Assembly: GCA_027081405.1 (NCBI GenBank)
Contig: JALWKO010000078.1
Coordinates: 1 to 64,000, forward strand
DNA length: 64,000 bases
DNA from: Campylobacteraceae bacterium
GTDB taxonomy: Bacteria > Campylobacterota > Campylobacteria > Campylobacterales > Sulfurovaceae
Direction: 5' to 3'
Both the position numbers and the translations under genes were made by a program. A model generated the notes under the pieces. It worked only from the letters and a program-made list of their open reading frames with translations. It did no database searches and was not told the DNA's origin. This document shows positions 1 to 8,372 of this stretch, one piece after another (position 1 is the stretch's first letter; each line of letters opens with the position of its first letter).

Positions 1-1
1 T

Positions 2-634
2 CCTTCCGCCGAGACCGAAAAACCCTCCCGGACTCCCCCCGCCCAAAGCGCCCCGACCGGCGGAGCGTCCGACCGGGGAGCCCTCGCTTTCGAGAAACTC
101 AAGGAGAAACTCTACGACCGGGACTACGATCTGGGCAGCTGTTTTGAGCGGTGCATCCACTACCGGAGCTTCGACGGCTCTGCACTCACCTGGGAATCCT
201 CGGCCCAGGGGGAGGACCGGAAACTTCTGGTGCGCCACTGGAGTCTGATCCGCACCTTCGTCCAGGAGATCTTCGGCCTCGAAACCCAGATCGTCAACAT
301 CCCCGCCCCTCGGCAGGAGGCACCCGCGGAGGGCGAAAGGGATCGGGAAGGGGATAAAAAAAAAGTCCCCGATGAGGAGGGCTCCGGCGTAACGGCAGAA
401 GCGGAAAAGGCCGAGAGCCCCGAAGCGAAGCAGGAGTGCGCGCTCCCCGAAAACGCCCGCACCTCCGGCACCGTCGAAGCCGAAGAACTCCCTTCCAGCT
501 GCATGAACCCCGACACCGGAAGCTCGGAGGCCTCCCGGGAGATCGATCCCGAATCGCTCCTGGAAGAGCCGATGATCAAAGAGGCGATCGAGCGCTTCCG
601 CCCCAAAAAGGTCCGCATCCGCCGCAAAAGCTGA
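2..634 (+). CDS. dnaX: DNA polymerase III subunit gamma/tau, C-terminal part (5' end outside window)
   Basis: The reading frame is open from the first bases to a TGA at 632-634, giving about 210 residues of a protein that begins before the window. An early segment (LKEKLYDRDYDLGSCFERCI, then a TWESSAQGEDRKLL stretch) resembles, from memory, the small domain near the C-terminus of epsilonproteobacterial DnaX. It is followed by a long acidic Glu/Ala/Ser/Pro linker and a short basic tail ending KKVRIRRKS. DnaX is the clamp-loader ATPase of the replicative polymerase. The ATPase domain is outside the window, so the name rests on this tail only; a different clamp-loader-associated protein cannot be excluded. 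Confidence 0.65.
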   Translation, partial: PSAETEKPSRTPPAQSAPTGGASDRGALAFEKLKEKLYDRDYDLGSCFERCIHYRSFDGSALTWESSAQGEDRKLLVRHWSLIRTFVQEIFGLETQIVNIPAPRQEAPAEGERDREGDKKKVPDEEGSGVTAEAEKAESPEAKQECALPENARTSGTVEAEELPSSCMNPDTGSSEASREIDPESLLEEPMIKEAIERFRPKKVRIRRKS

Positions 635-658
635 GCCCGGCGCGCGCACGCATTATGG

Positions 659-664
659 TAAAAT
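659..664 (+). promoter_or_regulatory. probable -10 element for argF
   Basis: TAAAAT sits about 50 bases before the argF start in the short dnaX-argF gap. A ribosome binding site (CAGGAG, around 704-709) lies just ahead of the ATG at 716. No convincing -35 box was seen. Confidence 0.35.
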
Positions 665-715
665 GATTGCCTCAATTTTCCAGCCCCTTCCGTAGAGGGG
701 GCACAGGAGCCTACG

Positions 716-1660
716 ATGCGGCACTTTCTGACCCTTCGCGATTTCACCCGGGACGAACTGCAGGAGATGATCGACCTGGCGATCAAGATCAAGGCCCAGA
801 CCAAAGCGGGCGAATACGTCCCCTACCTCAAAAACCAGACCCTGGCGATGATTTTCGAAAAGAGCTCCACCCGGACCCGGGTGAGCTTCGAGACCGGAAT
901 CTACCAACTGGGAGGTACCGGACTCTTCCTCTCCAGCCGGGACATCCAGCTGGGGCGGGGCGAACCGATGAAAGACACCGCCCGGGTGATCAGCCGCATG
1001 GTGGACATGGTGATGATCCGCACCTTCGAGCAGAGCAAACTCGAGGAGTTCGCCCGCTACTCCCGTGTCCCCGTCATCAACGGCCTGACCGACAGCTTCC
1101 ATCCGGTCCAGCTCATGACCGACTATCTGACGATGCTCGAATTCGGCAAGACCGACCCGGTAGTCGCTTATGTGGGCGACGGCAACAACATGGCCCACTC
1201 CTGGCTCTACCTGGCGGCGATTATGGGCTTCGAGCTCCGCCTCGCCACCCCCAAAGGGTACGAATGCGATCCGGCGATCGTCCTGGAGGCGGAGCGCCTT
1301 GCCGAAAAATACGGCGGCAAACTGCTCCTGGGCTACGATCCCGTCGGCGCGGTAGAGGATGCCGACGTGGTCACCACCGATACCTGGGTGAGCATGGGGC
1401 AGGAGGACGAAAAAGAAAAGCGCATCCGCGACTTCGCCGGCTTCATGGTCGATGGCAAACTCATGTCCCACGCCAAAAACGATGCCATCTTACTCCACTG
1501 CCTCCCGGCCTACCGGGGCTACGAAGTGAGCGAAGAGGTCTTCGAAGCGCACGCCGAGGAGATCTTCACCGAAGCCGAAAACCGCCTCCATGCCCAAAAA
1601 GGGATCATGGTCTGGCTCGACGCCCATCGTTCCGACGGGCAAGAGAAGAGTGAGGAGTGA
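716..1660 (+). CDS. argF: ornithine carbamoyltransferase
   Basis: Makes citrulline from ornithine and carbamoyl phosphate in cytosolic arginine synthesis. The 314-residue protein has the carbamoyl-phosphate loop SSTRTR (residues 50-55), the [11 protein letters not shown] segment, and the HCLPAYRG signature near residue 261, so it is full length. The start follows a good CAGGAG site. The last codons (…EKSEE then TGA) are written by a GAGTGAG-type heptamer array that begins a repeat element running to hemN, so the natural C-terminus may have been replaced by repeat sequence. Two other genes in the window end with the same SEE-stop for the same reason. Confidence 0.95.
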   Translation: MRHFLTLRDFTRDELQEMIDLAIKIKAQTKAGEYVPYLKNQTLAMIFEKSSTRTRVSFETGIYQLGGTGLFLSSRDIQLGRGEPMKDTARVISRMVDMVMIRTFEQSKLEEFARYSRVPVINGLTDSFHPVQLMTDYLTMLEFGKTDPVVAYVGDGNNMAHSWLYLAAIMGFELRLATPKGYECDPAIVLEAERLAEKYGGKLLLGYDPVGAVEDADVVTTDTWVSMGQEDEKEKRIRDFAGFMVDGKLMSHAKNDAILLHCLPAYRGYEVSEEVFEAHAEEIFTEAENRLHAQKGIMVWLDAHRSDGQEKSEE

Positions 1661-1880
1661 GATCGTGGACAAGATTCGTCGTTTGAGATTTGTCGGCAGT
1701 CGGCAGTCGGCAGTCGGCAAAGAGAAAGTCGCCAGTCGCCAGTCGCCGGTCGCCAGTCGTGTTGCCTTCGGCAACGCACCAAAATCCAAAATCCAAAATC
1801 CAAAATCCATCATCAAACTCGTTGCGAAGCAACGCCTACCGAAATTCTCCATTCTCCATTCTCCATTCTCAATTCCCCGA
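1647..1880 (+). repeat. composite heptamer-repeat element, copy A (argF-hemN gap)
   Basis: The whole gap is made of 7-bp tandem words and small hairpins. In order: GTGAGGA units over the argF stop (1647-1661); a unique spacer ending TTTGAGATTT; (GTCGGCA)4 at 1692-1719; an AAGAGAAA spacer; AGTCGCC units at 1727-1759; hairpin GTTGCC-TTC-GGCAAC at 1761-1775; (AAATCCA)-type units at about 1782-1809; hairpin GTTGC-GAA-GCAAC at 1821-1833; (TTCTCCA)3 plus TTCTCAA at 1845-1872. The order and the non-repeat spacers recur upstream of ruvB (copy B, 18243-18544), so these are related copies of one element. The element ends just before the hemN ribosome binding site. Confidence 0.9.
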
Positions 1881-1891
1881 AAGGCTTCCTT

Positions 1892-3262
1892 TTGAACCGA
1901 ACCATCGATCTGGAAAAATTCAGCCGGTACTCCCGCCCCGGGCCCCGCTACACCAGCTATCCCACCGCGCTGGAGTTCAGCGGGGATTTCCCCTATGAGC
2001 GCTACGTGGAATATCTCGAAACGGGCCGAAGCCCCCTCTCGATCTACGTCCACCTCCCCTTTTGCCGGAGCGCGTGCTATTTTTGCGGCTGCAACGTGGT
2101 CTTCACCTCCAAGGAGGAGAAACTCAGCGAATACGCCCGCTACCTCAAACGGGAGATCGACATCCTCGCCCGCCATATCGACACCGACCGGGAGGTGATC
2201 CAGTTCCATTTCGGCGGGGGGACCCCCACCTACTACAAAGCCTTCGAACTCGACGCCATCATGTCGCATCTCAAAAAGACCTTCCCCCGCTGGAGCGAAG
2301 ACGCCGAGATCAGCGTGGAGATCGATCCGCGCTTCTTCAACGAAGATCACATGAAGGTCTTCCGGGAACACGGCTTTAATCGGGTGAGCTTCGGGGTTCA
2401 GGATTTCGATCCGAAGGTGCAGGAGGAGATCCACCGCCACCAACCCTACGAGACCACCAAGGCCGCCGTGGACCTGGCCCGAAAATACGGGATCGAGAGC
2501 GTCAATACCGATCTGATCTATGGTCTGCCTTACCAGACGCTGGAGAGCTTCCGGCGGACCCTGGAGCTGGCCCGTAGCCTCGATCCCGATCGGCTGGCGG
2601 TGTTCAACTACGCCCACGTGCCGTGGCTCAAAAAAACCATGCGCAAATTCGACGAGACCACGATTCCCGCCCCGGAGGTGAAGCTGGCGATTTTGCAGCA
2701 CACCATCGGCTACCTCACTTCCGAGGGGTACGAAATGATCGGGATGGACCATTTCGCCAAACCCGAAGACGAACTCTTCGCCGCGATCGAAAAAGGGGAG
2801 CTGCATCGCAACTTCCAGGGATATACCACCAAAGGGGGTGCCAACCTCATCGGCATCGGTCTGACGAGCATCGGCGAAGGGGAACGCTACTACGCCCAGA
2901 ACACCAAAAAAATGGCCGAATACGAAGCGGCCATCGACGCGGGACGCCTCCCCTACGAGCGAGGGGTGGAACTCAGCGACGACGACGTGATCCGCAAAAG
3001 CGTCATCATGGAGCTGATGGCCAACTTCAGTATCGACATCCCCCGAGTGGAGCGGGAGTTCGGGATCGATTTCGGTGACTATTTCGCCGACGCGCTGAAG
3101 AAACTGCAGGAATTCGTCGACGCGGATCTGGTGGAGATCACCAAAGAGCGCATCCGGGTCAATCTCACCGGAACCCTCCTGATCCGCAACATCGCCATGC
3201 CCTTCGACGCCTACATGAACAAGTACGAAGGCAATAAAAAAAGTTTCAGTAAAACGGTGTAA
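1892..3262 (+). CDS. hemN: oxygen-independent coproporphyrinogen III oxidase (radical SAM)
   Basis: Converts coproporphyrinogen III to protoporphyrinogen IX without oxygen, in cytosolic heme synthesis. The 456-residue protein has the HemN N-terminal PRYTSYPTA motif and the radical-SAM cysteines in CRSACYFCGC (about residues 58-67), followed by the HFGGGTPTY loop and the HemN-type C-terminal half. HemN rather than HemW is supported by the extra cysteine after the CX3CX2C motif. The start is TTG at 1892 with AAAGG at 1880-1884. The gene lies between inverted heptamer arrays (TTCTCCA on the left, AATGGAG/AATTGAG on the right). Confidence 0.95.
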   Translation: MNRTIDLEKFSRYSRPGPRYTSYPTALEFSGDFPYERYVEYLETGRSPLSIYVHLPFCRSACYFCGCNVVFTSKEEKLSEYARYLKREIDILARHIDTDREVIQFHFGGGTPTYYKAFELDAIMSHLKKTFPRWSEDAEISVEIDPRFFNEDHMKVFREHGFNRVSFGVQDFDPKVQEEIHRHQPYETTKAAVDLARKYGIESVNTDLIYGLPYQTLESFRRTLELARSLDPDRLAVFNYAHVPWLKKTMRKFDETTIPAPEVKLAILQHTIGYLTSEGYEMIGMDHFAKPEDELFAAIEKGELHRNFQGYTTKGGANLIGIGLTSIGEGERYYAQNTKKMAEYEAAIDAGRLPYERGVELSDDDVIRKSVIMELMANFSIDIPRVEREFGIDFGDYFADALKKLQEFVDADLVEITKERIRVNLTGTLLIRNIAMPFDAYMNKYEGNKKSFSKTV

Positions 3263-3264
3263 TC

Positions 3265-3296
3265 AATTGAGAATGGAAAATTGAGAATGGAGAATT
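3265..3296 (+). repeat. heptamer array AATTGAG/AATGGAG covering the next gene's start
   Basis: Four 7-bp units (AATTGAG, AATGGAA, AATTGAG, AATGGAG) and a half unit fill the gap after hemN. The ATG of the following gene (3287) lies inside the last unit, so the repeat supplies both the leader and the first codons. The words are the reverse complement of the TTCTCCA/TTCTCAA array on the other side of hemN. Confidence 0.85.
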
Positions 3297-4576
3297 CCGA
3301 AAAATTCCACTTCACCGCCATCAGCGACGCTTGCATCAAATGCGGCAAATGCATCCCCGGGTGCACCATCCACCTGATCAATCCCGACGAGACCACCTCT
3401 CCCCGGGGCTTCATCGATCTGCTGGGGGCCTACGAGCGGGGGGAGCTAGAGCTGGATCGAAACGCCAAAGAGATCTTTGAGAGCTGTTTTTTGTGCACCC
3501 ACTGCACCGAGGTCTGCCCCAACTCGCTCCCGACCGATATGGTGATCGAAGAGGTCCGCCGGGACATCGCCGAGAAATTCGGGATCGCCTGGTTCAAGCG
3601 GGCTTTTTTCACCCTCCTGCGCCACCGGAAACTGATGGACTGGATGATGAAGCTGGGCTACACCTTCCGCACCTGCGGCTTCAAAGAAGAACCGTCCAAA
3701 GGGGGGATGATCCCCCGCTTCCCCCTCCCCATCGTCAAGAGCGGCCGTCTGCTGCCCAGCCTGGGGAAAACCAGCTTTCTCAACAAATACCCCGAGGAGA
3801 TCCCCCACGGGGGCAAGCGGCGGGTGGCGATCTTCATCGGGTGCCTGGCCAACTACAACTACACCACGATCGGCGACAGCCTGGTGGAGATCCTCGAAAC
3901 CCTCGGCATCGACGTCTTCATCCCCAAAAAGCAGATGTGCTGCGCCGCCCCGGCCTATTTCACCGGTGACTTCTACACCGTCGAAACCCTGGCCAAACGG
4001 AACATCGAATATTTCGAAAGCTTCATCGACGAAGTTGAAGCGATCATCATCCCCGAAGCGACCTGTTCGGCGATGATCAAACACGATTGGGAGGTCTTTT
4101 TCCGCAACCGGGGGATGGAGGAGTGGGCCGAGCGGGCCCGCAGACTCAACGAAAAGATCTTCATGGCCACCGAATGGCTGGCCGAGCATACCGATCTGAC
4201 GGAGCGCCTGGCCGCCACAGGGACCCGAATGCCCCGGAGTGTGACCTACCACGACGCCTGCCACGCCCGAAAGGTCCAGGGGATCTGGCAGCAGCCCCGC
4301 ACCCTCCTGCGCCAGAACTACGAGATCAAAGAGATGAGCGACCCCAACCGCTGCTGCGGTTTCGGCGGCGTGACCATGCAGACGGAAAAATACCATCTGG
4401 CTGAAGCCGCCGGCAAGCCCAAAGCGGCCATGATCGATGAGACCGGTGCCCAGATCGTCAGTGCCGAGTGCAGCGCCTGCCGGATGCAGATCTCCAACTC
4501 TCTGCATCAGGCCGACGTGGACGTGGTTTTCAAAAATCCCGTGGAACTCATCGCCGAAGCACTCCGAAAACGCTGA
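3287..4576 (+). CDS. GlcF-like (Fe-S)-binding oxidoreductase subunit
   Basis: A 429-residue cytosolic or membrane-associated electron-transfer protein. The N-terminus has two 4Fe-4S motifs: CIKCGKCIPGC, and later CFLCTHCTEVCP. The C-terminal half has the two CCG-type cysteine domains seen in GlcF and HdrB/LutA families (…QMCCAAPAYFTGD… and …NRCCGFGGV…SAECSACRMQ). The electron donor is unknown; the position after hemN is common in this phylum by my recollection. The start is taken at ATG 3287; a TTG two codons earlier is also possible. Its leader and first codons are heptamer repeat. Confidence 0.8.
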   Translation: MENSEKFHFTAISDACIKCGKCIPGCTIHLINPDETTSPRGFIDLLGAYERGELELDRNAKEIFESCFLCTHCTEVCPNSLPTDMVIEEVRRDIAEKFGIAWFKRAFFTLLRHRKLMDWMMKLGYTFRTCGFKEEPSKGGMIPRFPLPIVKSGRLLPSLGKTSFLNKYPEEIPHGGKRRVAIFIGCLANYNYTTIGDSLVEILETLGIDVFIPKKQMCCAAPAYFTGDFYTVETLAKRNIEYFESFIDEVEAIIIPEATCSAMIKHDWEVFFRNRGMEEWAERARRLNEKIFMATEWLAEHTDLTERLAATGTRMPRSVTYHDACHARKVQGIWQQPRTLLRQNYEIKEMSDPNRCCGFGGVTMQTEKYHLAEAAGKPKAAMIDETGAQIVSAECSACRMQISNSLHQADVDVVFKNPVELIAEALRKR

Positions 4577-4633
4577 CGTTTCACTCCCGGCACCGATGCC
4601 GCGCGGTTAATGCGTCGCTAATGCTTGATTTGA

Positions 4634-4639
4634 TATACT
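4634..4639 (+). promoter_or_regulatory. possible -10 element before galU
   Basis: TATACT in the 112-base gap after the Fe-S gene, about 50 bases before the galU GTG start. No clear -35 was recognised. Confidence 0.3.
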
Positions 4640-4688
4640 CATCCAATCTTTTTGAACGATGGATCAATAGATAGAGAAGGATGGGATA

Positions 4689-5519
4689 GTGATTCGAAAA
4701 TGTCTCTTTCCGGCTGCCGGATACGGCACCCGTTTCCTCCCCGCTACCAAAGCGACCCCCAAGGAGATGCTCCCGGTACTGACCAAGCCGCTCATCCAGT
4801 ACGGCGTGGAGGAGGCTCTAGAAGCCGGTATCACTACCATGGCCATCGTCACGGGACGGGGCAAGCGCGCCATCGAAGATCATTTCGACATCAGCTACGA
4901 ATTGGAGCATCAGATCAAAGGGACTTCCAAAGAACCTCTTCTGCGTGAAATTCGGGATCTCATCGAACAATGTACCTTCTCTTATACGCGCCAACGGGAG
5001 ATGAAAGGTCTCGGCCATGCCATCCTCACCGGTGAAACCCTCATCGGAAGTGAACCTTTCGCCGTCATCCTGGCCGACGACCTGTGCACCAATGGACACG
5101 GCGACGGGGTCCTTCGCCAGATGGTTCAGCTTTTCAACGAACATCAATGCTCTATCGTCGCCGTCGAAGAGGTTCCTCACGAAGAAGTATCCAAATACGG
5201 CGTCGTAGCCGTCGAACCGATGGAAAACAATTCTGATCTCTATCGAGTCCGTGACATGGTCGAAAAACCCGATCCCGAGGAAGCCCCTAGCCGACTCGCC
5301 ATCATCGGCCGCTACATCCTCACCCCTGATATTTTCGACATCCTTCGCCGTACACCCCCGGGGAAAGGAGGCGAAATCCAGATCACCGACGCCCTGCGCG
5401 AACAGGCCCGAAACGGCAAGGTCCTCGCCTATCGCTTCCGAGGGAAACGCTTCGATTGCGGATCAGTTGTAGGATTCGTGGAAGCGACGAATTATTTTTA
5501 CGATCGAATCTCCGAGTGA
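4689..5519 (+). CDS. galU: UTP-glucose-1-phosphate uridylyltransferase
   Basis: Makes UDP-glucose, a precursor for surface polysaccharide. The 276-residue length fits GalU, as do the nucleotide-binding start AAGYGTRFLPATKATPKEMLP, the VILADDLC metal-binding segment, and the VEKPDP…IIGRYIL region. The start is GTG 4689, with GAAGG shortly upstream. It stands directly before the polysaccharide cluster but has host-like high GC, unlike the AT-rich genes that follow, so it probably marks the left edge of the acquired locus. Confidence 0.95.
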   Translation: MIRKCLFPAAGYGTRFLPATKATPKEMLPVLTKPLIQYGVEEALEAGITTMAIVTGRGKRAIEDHFDISYELEHQIKGTSKEPLLREIRDLIEQCTFSYTRQREMKGLGHAILTGETLIGSEPFAVILADDLCTNGHGDGVLRQMVQLFNEHQCSIVAVEEVPHEEVSKYGVVAVEPMENNSDLYRVRDMVEKPDPEEAPSRLAIIGRYILTPDIFDILRRTPPGKGGEIQITDALREQARNGKVLAYRFRGKRFDCGSVVGFVEATNYFYDRISE

Positions 5520-5539
5520 CACACAATGTCTGAAGGCTT

Positions 5540-6808
5540 ATGTTGTTTTCGAAAATATCGAATCATATTCAGTCTCAGGATAATAAACGTCTATTAAAAA
5601 ACTATTTTTACCTAGTTGTTGTTCAAGGATCCAATTTTCTGCTACCACTGATTTTACTCCCCTACCTTGTACGGACATTGGGGCCGGAAAAATTCGGCCT
5701 GGTCATGTTTGCCCAATCTTTTATCATGTTCTTTAATATTATTGTAGATTTTGGCTTTTCGTTATCCGGCGTCCGCGAAATTTCTATACATCGAGATGAT
5801 CGAAAAAAGCTTGAAGAAATTTTCAATGCGATTATGACAATCAAATTGATTTTGATGTTTTTCTCGTTTATGCTGCTTTTGCTAACGATAAACGCCTTTG
5901 ATAAATTTTCTTCTCATAAGATCCTATACGTTTACACTTATACCTGGGTCCTTGGGCAGATGCTTTTTCCGGTATGGTTCTTTCAGGGAATGGAACATAT
6001 GAAATTTATCACAATTCTTAGAATATCGGCACAATCAGTTGCTTTGTTTCTTATTGTCCTTTTTGTCAAATCACCATCAGACTACACTCTGGTTCCTCTC
6101 ATTAACTCTTTTGGTTTTATATTTAGTGGCATTATGGCACTTTATATTGTACGGAACAAATATCAGATACATATAGGACTAGAAACCGTATCGGTAATCA
6201 AAAGATACTTTTCGGAAAGTTTTCATTTTTTTCTTTCCAGAGCAGCAGTATCAGTATATACGAACAGTAATGTTTTTGTATTGGGCCTTGTCACGACGAA
6301 CACTATCGTCGGCTACTACTCAATTGCCGAAAAGCTTTATATTGCGTTACAAAATTTGTATTCTCCCATTGTAAATGTCCTATATCCCTATATTGCCAAA
6401 AAGCAAAATATTGCATTATTCAAAAAAATCTTTTATATCGTCATAATTATGAATATAGCAGCTATTGTGGTCTTGTATTTCATGTCACCATGGTTGGTTA
6501 AGCTCATAGCCGGACAGAATATAGAGCTATCCACTCAACTGTTCCGTCTGTTTCTGGTCCCGGCTTTGATGGTTATCCCTACGATTTTGCTTGGCTACCC
6601 ATTCCTCGCAGCGCTCGGTTATCAACACTATGCAAACTATAGCGTCGTGGCCGGAGCCGTAATGCATATTGTGACACTAGGGATACTCTATTTTATGCAT
6701 ATAATCAGTCCATTTACGGTAATATATGCACTGTGTTTGACCGAGTTAGTCGTGTTTGCCATCCGCATCTATGGCGTACGTGCGAACCATCTATGGAGTG
6801 CTCAATGA
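5540..6808 (+). CDS. oligosaccharide flippase (Wzx-like)
   Basis: A 422-residue, strongly hydrophobic inner-membrane protein with about twelve predicted helices and the family start NYFYLVVVQGSNFLLPLILLP followed by YLVRTLGPEKFGL. Such proteins flip lipid-linked repeat units to the periplasm. It is the first gene of a tightly packed AT-rich operon, and its stop overlaps the next ATG by four bases (ATGA at 6805-6808). A ribosome binding site TGAAGG precedes the ATG. Confidence 0.85.
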   Translation: MLFSKISNHIQSQDNKRLLKNYFYLVVVQGSNFLLPLILLPYLVRTLGPEKFGLVMFAQSFIMFFNIIVDFGFSLSGVREISIHRDDRKKLEEIFNAIMTIKLILMFFSFMLLLLTINAFDKFSSHKILYVYTYTWVLGQMLFPVWFFQGMEHMKFITILRISAQSVALFLIVLFVKSPSDYTLVPLINSFGFIFSGIMALYIVRNKYQIHIGLETVSVIKRYFSESFHFFLSRAAVSVYTNSNVFVLGLVTTNTIVGYYSIAEKLYIALQNLYSPIVNVLYPYIAKKQNIALFKKIFYIVIIMNIAAIVVLYFMSPWLVKLIAGQNIELSTQLFRLFLVPALMVIPTILLGYPFLAALGYQHYANYSVVAGAVMHIVTLGILYFMHIISPFTVIYALCLTELVVFAIRIYGVRANHLWSAQ

Positions 6809-7266
6809 AAAGCAAAACTGTTATCACCTATGGCACCTTTGATCTGTTTCATATCGGGCACTTGAATTTACTAAAGCGGGCGAAGTCATTTGGCGATAGA
6901 CTGATTGTAGCGGTCTCTACCGATGAATTCAACCTTCAAAAAGGGAAAAAAACTATCATACCTTATGATCAACGTGCAGAAATTGTTGCAAATATAAAGT
7001 GTGTCGATGCTGTAATACCGGAAAAAACATGGGATCAGAAAATCGAAGATATAAAAAAATATAATGTTGATACTTTTGTTATTGGGGAGGATTGGAAAGG
7101 AAAATTCGATTTCTTAAACGATTACTGCAATGTGGTCTATTTGCCAAGAACAGAAGGTATATCGACGACTCAGCTCAAAAGCACTTTGGCAAAAATCAGT
7201 GTATCCAAAGAAGAAATATTGAAAGCGTTTGATGTATTAGAACAGCTCCGAAAGGATCTTGGGTAG
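6805..7266 (+). CDS. glycerol-3-phosphate cytidylyltransferase (TagD/GCT type)
   Basis: Makes CDP-glycerol from CTP and glycerol-3-phosphate. The 153-residue protein has the nucleotidyltransferase motifs TYGTFDLFHIGHLNLL (HxGH) near the start and EGISTTQLK (ISTT) near the end. The next gene encodes a CDP-glycerol glycerophosphotransferase, so donor synthesis and use are paired. The start at ATG 6805 overlaps the flippase stop and is preferred over the longer frame from 6733, which lies inside the flippase gene. Confidence 0.9.
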   Translation: MKSKTVITYGTFDLFHIGHLNLLKRAKSFGDRLIVAVSTDEFNLQKGKKTIIPYDQRAEIVANIKCVDAVIPEKTWDQKIEDIKKYNVDTFVIGEDWKGKFDFLNDYCNVVYLPRTEGISTTQLKSTLAKISVSKEEILKAFDVLEQLRKDLG

Positions 7267-8372
7267 TGCGAAAGCATCTTTTTAAACTTGTCTACTCGAC
7301 TTTTATCGCTATATTTTTGTGGCCGATTTATTTTCTGAGTGGCCTCATTCCAAGAAATCCAAAAAAAATGGCACTTGGAACTCACACAGATAGCTATTCA
7401 GGCAATGTAAAAGCGATATTCCAACGAAAAGAATTTTTCCCTTCCTATAGAAAAATTTTCATTTACAAATCACGTATCGTAAAAGATAAAATAGAAAAAG
7501 AAAACCCTAAAGGTGAAGCCTACTATTATTTGAGTTTCAAAGGCATATATCATACTATAACAAGCAAATGTCATATCTATTCTAGCTATCCATCTGATAT
7601 TAATTTTTGGCTCTCGCGTGGCTCTACACGTTTTAATGTATGGCATGGTACACCCCTTAAAAAAATAGAAAGAGACGTTACAACCGGGTTCTACGCGCTG
7701 AAAAACAAATATGAAAAAATCCTCAAATACATTTATCCTCATTTATATGTCAAGCCGGATAGACTGCTCGTATCTTCTCCCTATGAAGAAGAATGTTTCA
7801 AAAGTGCTTTTGCGGTAGATGAAGACTCCTTTATACGAGCATATCCACCCCGATTGCAGTTCTTAAAAAGAAAAAATGAACAAACTGAAGAAAAGATTAT
7901 ACTTTATGCACCGACATGGCGTGATGATGGTAGTTTTGCTCTGAAAGACTATCTGGATCTGGATGAATTTAATACATTTCTCTTGAGTCATGACATGACT
8001 ATGATCGTCAAACCACACCCTTCCGACAAATCAAAGCATATAGATAAAGAATATTCCAATATAATACTTGCCGACAAAAACGAAGACGTTTATGACATTC
8101 TTGTGAAATGTAACATATTGATTACCGACTATTCATCAATGATGTTCGAGGCTATGTACTTAAAAATAAAAACGCTTTTATTTTGCCCAGATTATAAACA
8201 ATACATAACGAAAAATCGCGGATTCTATCAAGATATGTCAGCATGGTCATTCACTATTTCGTTTAATGAAAACCAATTAATTGAAGAACTTCAAAAGAAA
8301 GTTGATATATTTCATACCGATAGTCAATATATGCCCTACAATGCATTAATTCAGGAAGTATTGAAATGTTAA
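7266..8372 (+). CDS. CDP-glycerol glycerophosphotransferase-like enzyme
   Basis: A 368-residue protein of the TagB/TagF type: an N-terminal membrane-associated helix (IFLWPIYFLSGLIPR), the NVWHGTPLKKIERD motif, the YAPTWRDDGSF segment, KPHP and LITDYSSMMFEAMYL. These are the family's catalytic-region motifs. It should add glycerol phosphate to a glycan acceptor at the cytosolic membrane face. Start is GTG 7266, sharing a base with the preceding stop; its own stop overlaps the next ATG at 8366. The TagF polymerase N-domain is absent, so single-unit or decorating transfer is as likely as polymer formation. Confidence 0.85.
   Translation: MRKHLFKLVYSTFIAIFLWPIYFLSGLIPRNPKKMALGTHTDSYSGNVKAIFQRKEFFPSYRKIFIYKSRIVKDKIEKENPKGEAYYYLSFKGIYHTITSKCHIYSSYPSDINFWLSRGSTRFNVWHGTPLKKIERDVTTGFYALKNKYEKILKYIYPHLYVKPDRLLVSSPYEEECFKSAFAVDEDSFIRAYPPRLQFLKRKNEQTEEKIILYAPTWRDDGSFALKDYLDLDEFNTFLLSHDMTMIVKPHPSDKSKHIDKEYSNIILADKNEDVYDILVKCNILITDYSSMMFEAMYLKIKTLLFCPDYKQYITKNRGFYQDMSAWSFTISFNENQLIEELQKKVDIFHTDSQYMPYNALIQEVLKC

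Noticed and set aside
1692-1872. CRISPR array
   Set aside because: Units are only 7 bp, directly adjacent, with no spacers of constant length and no cas genes; they are tandem heptamers with hairpins.
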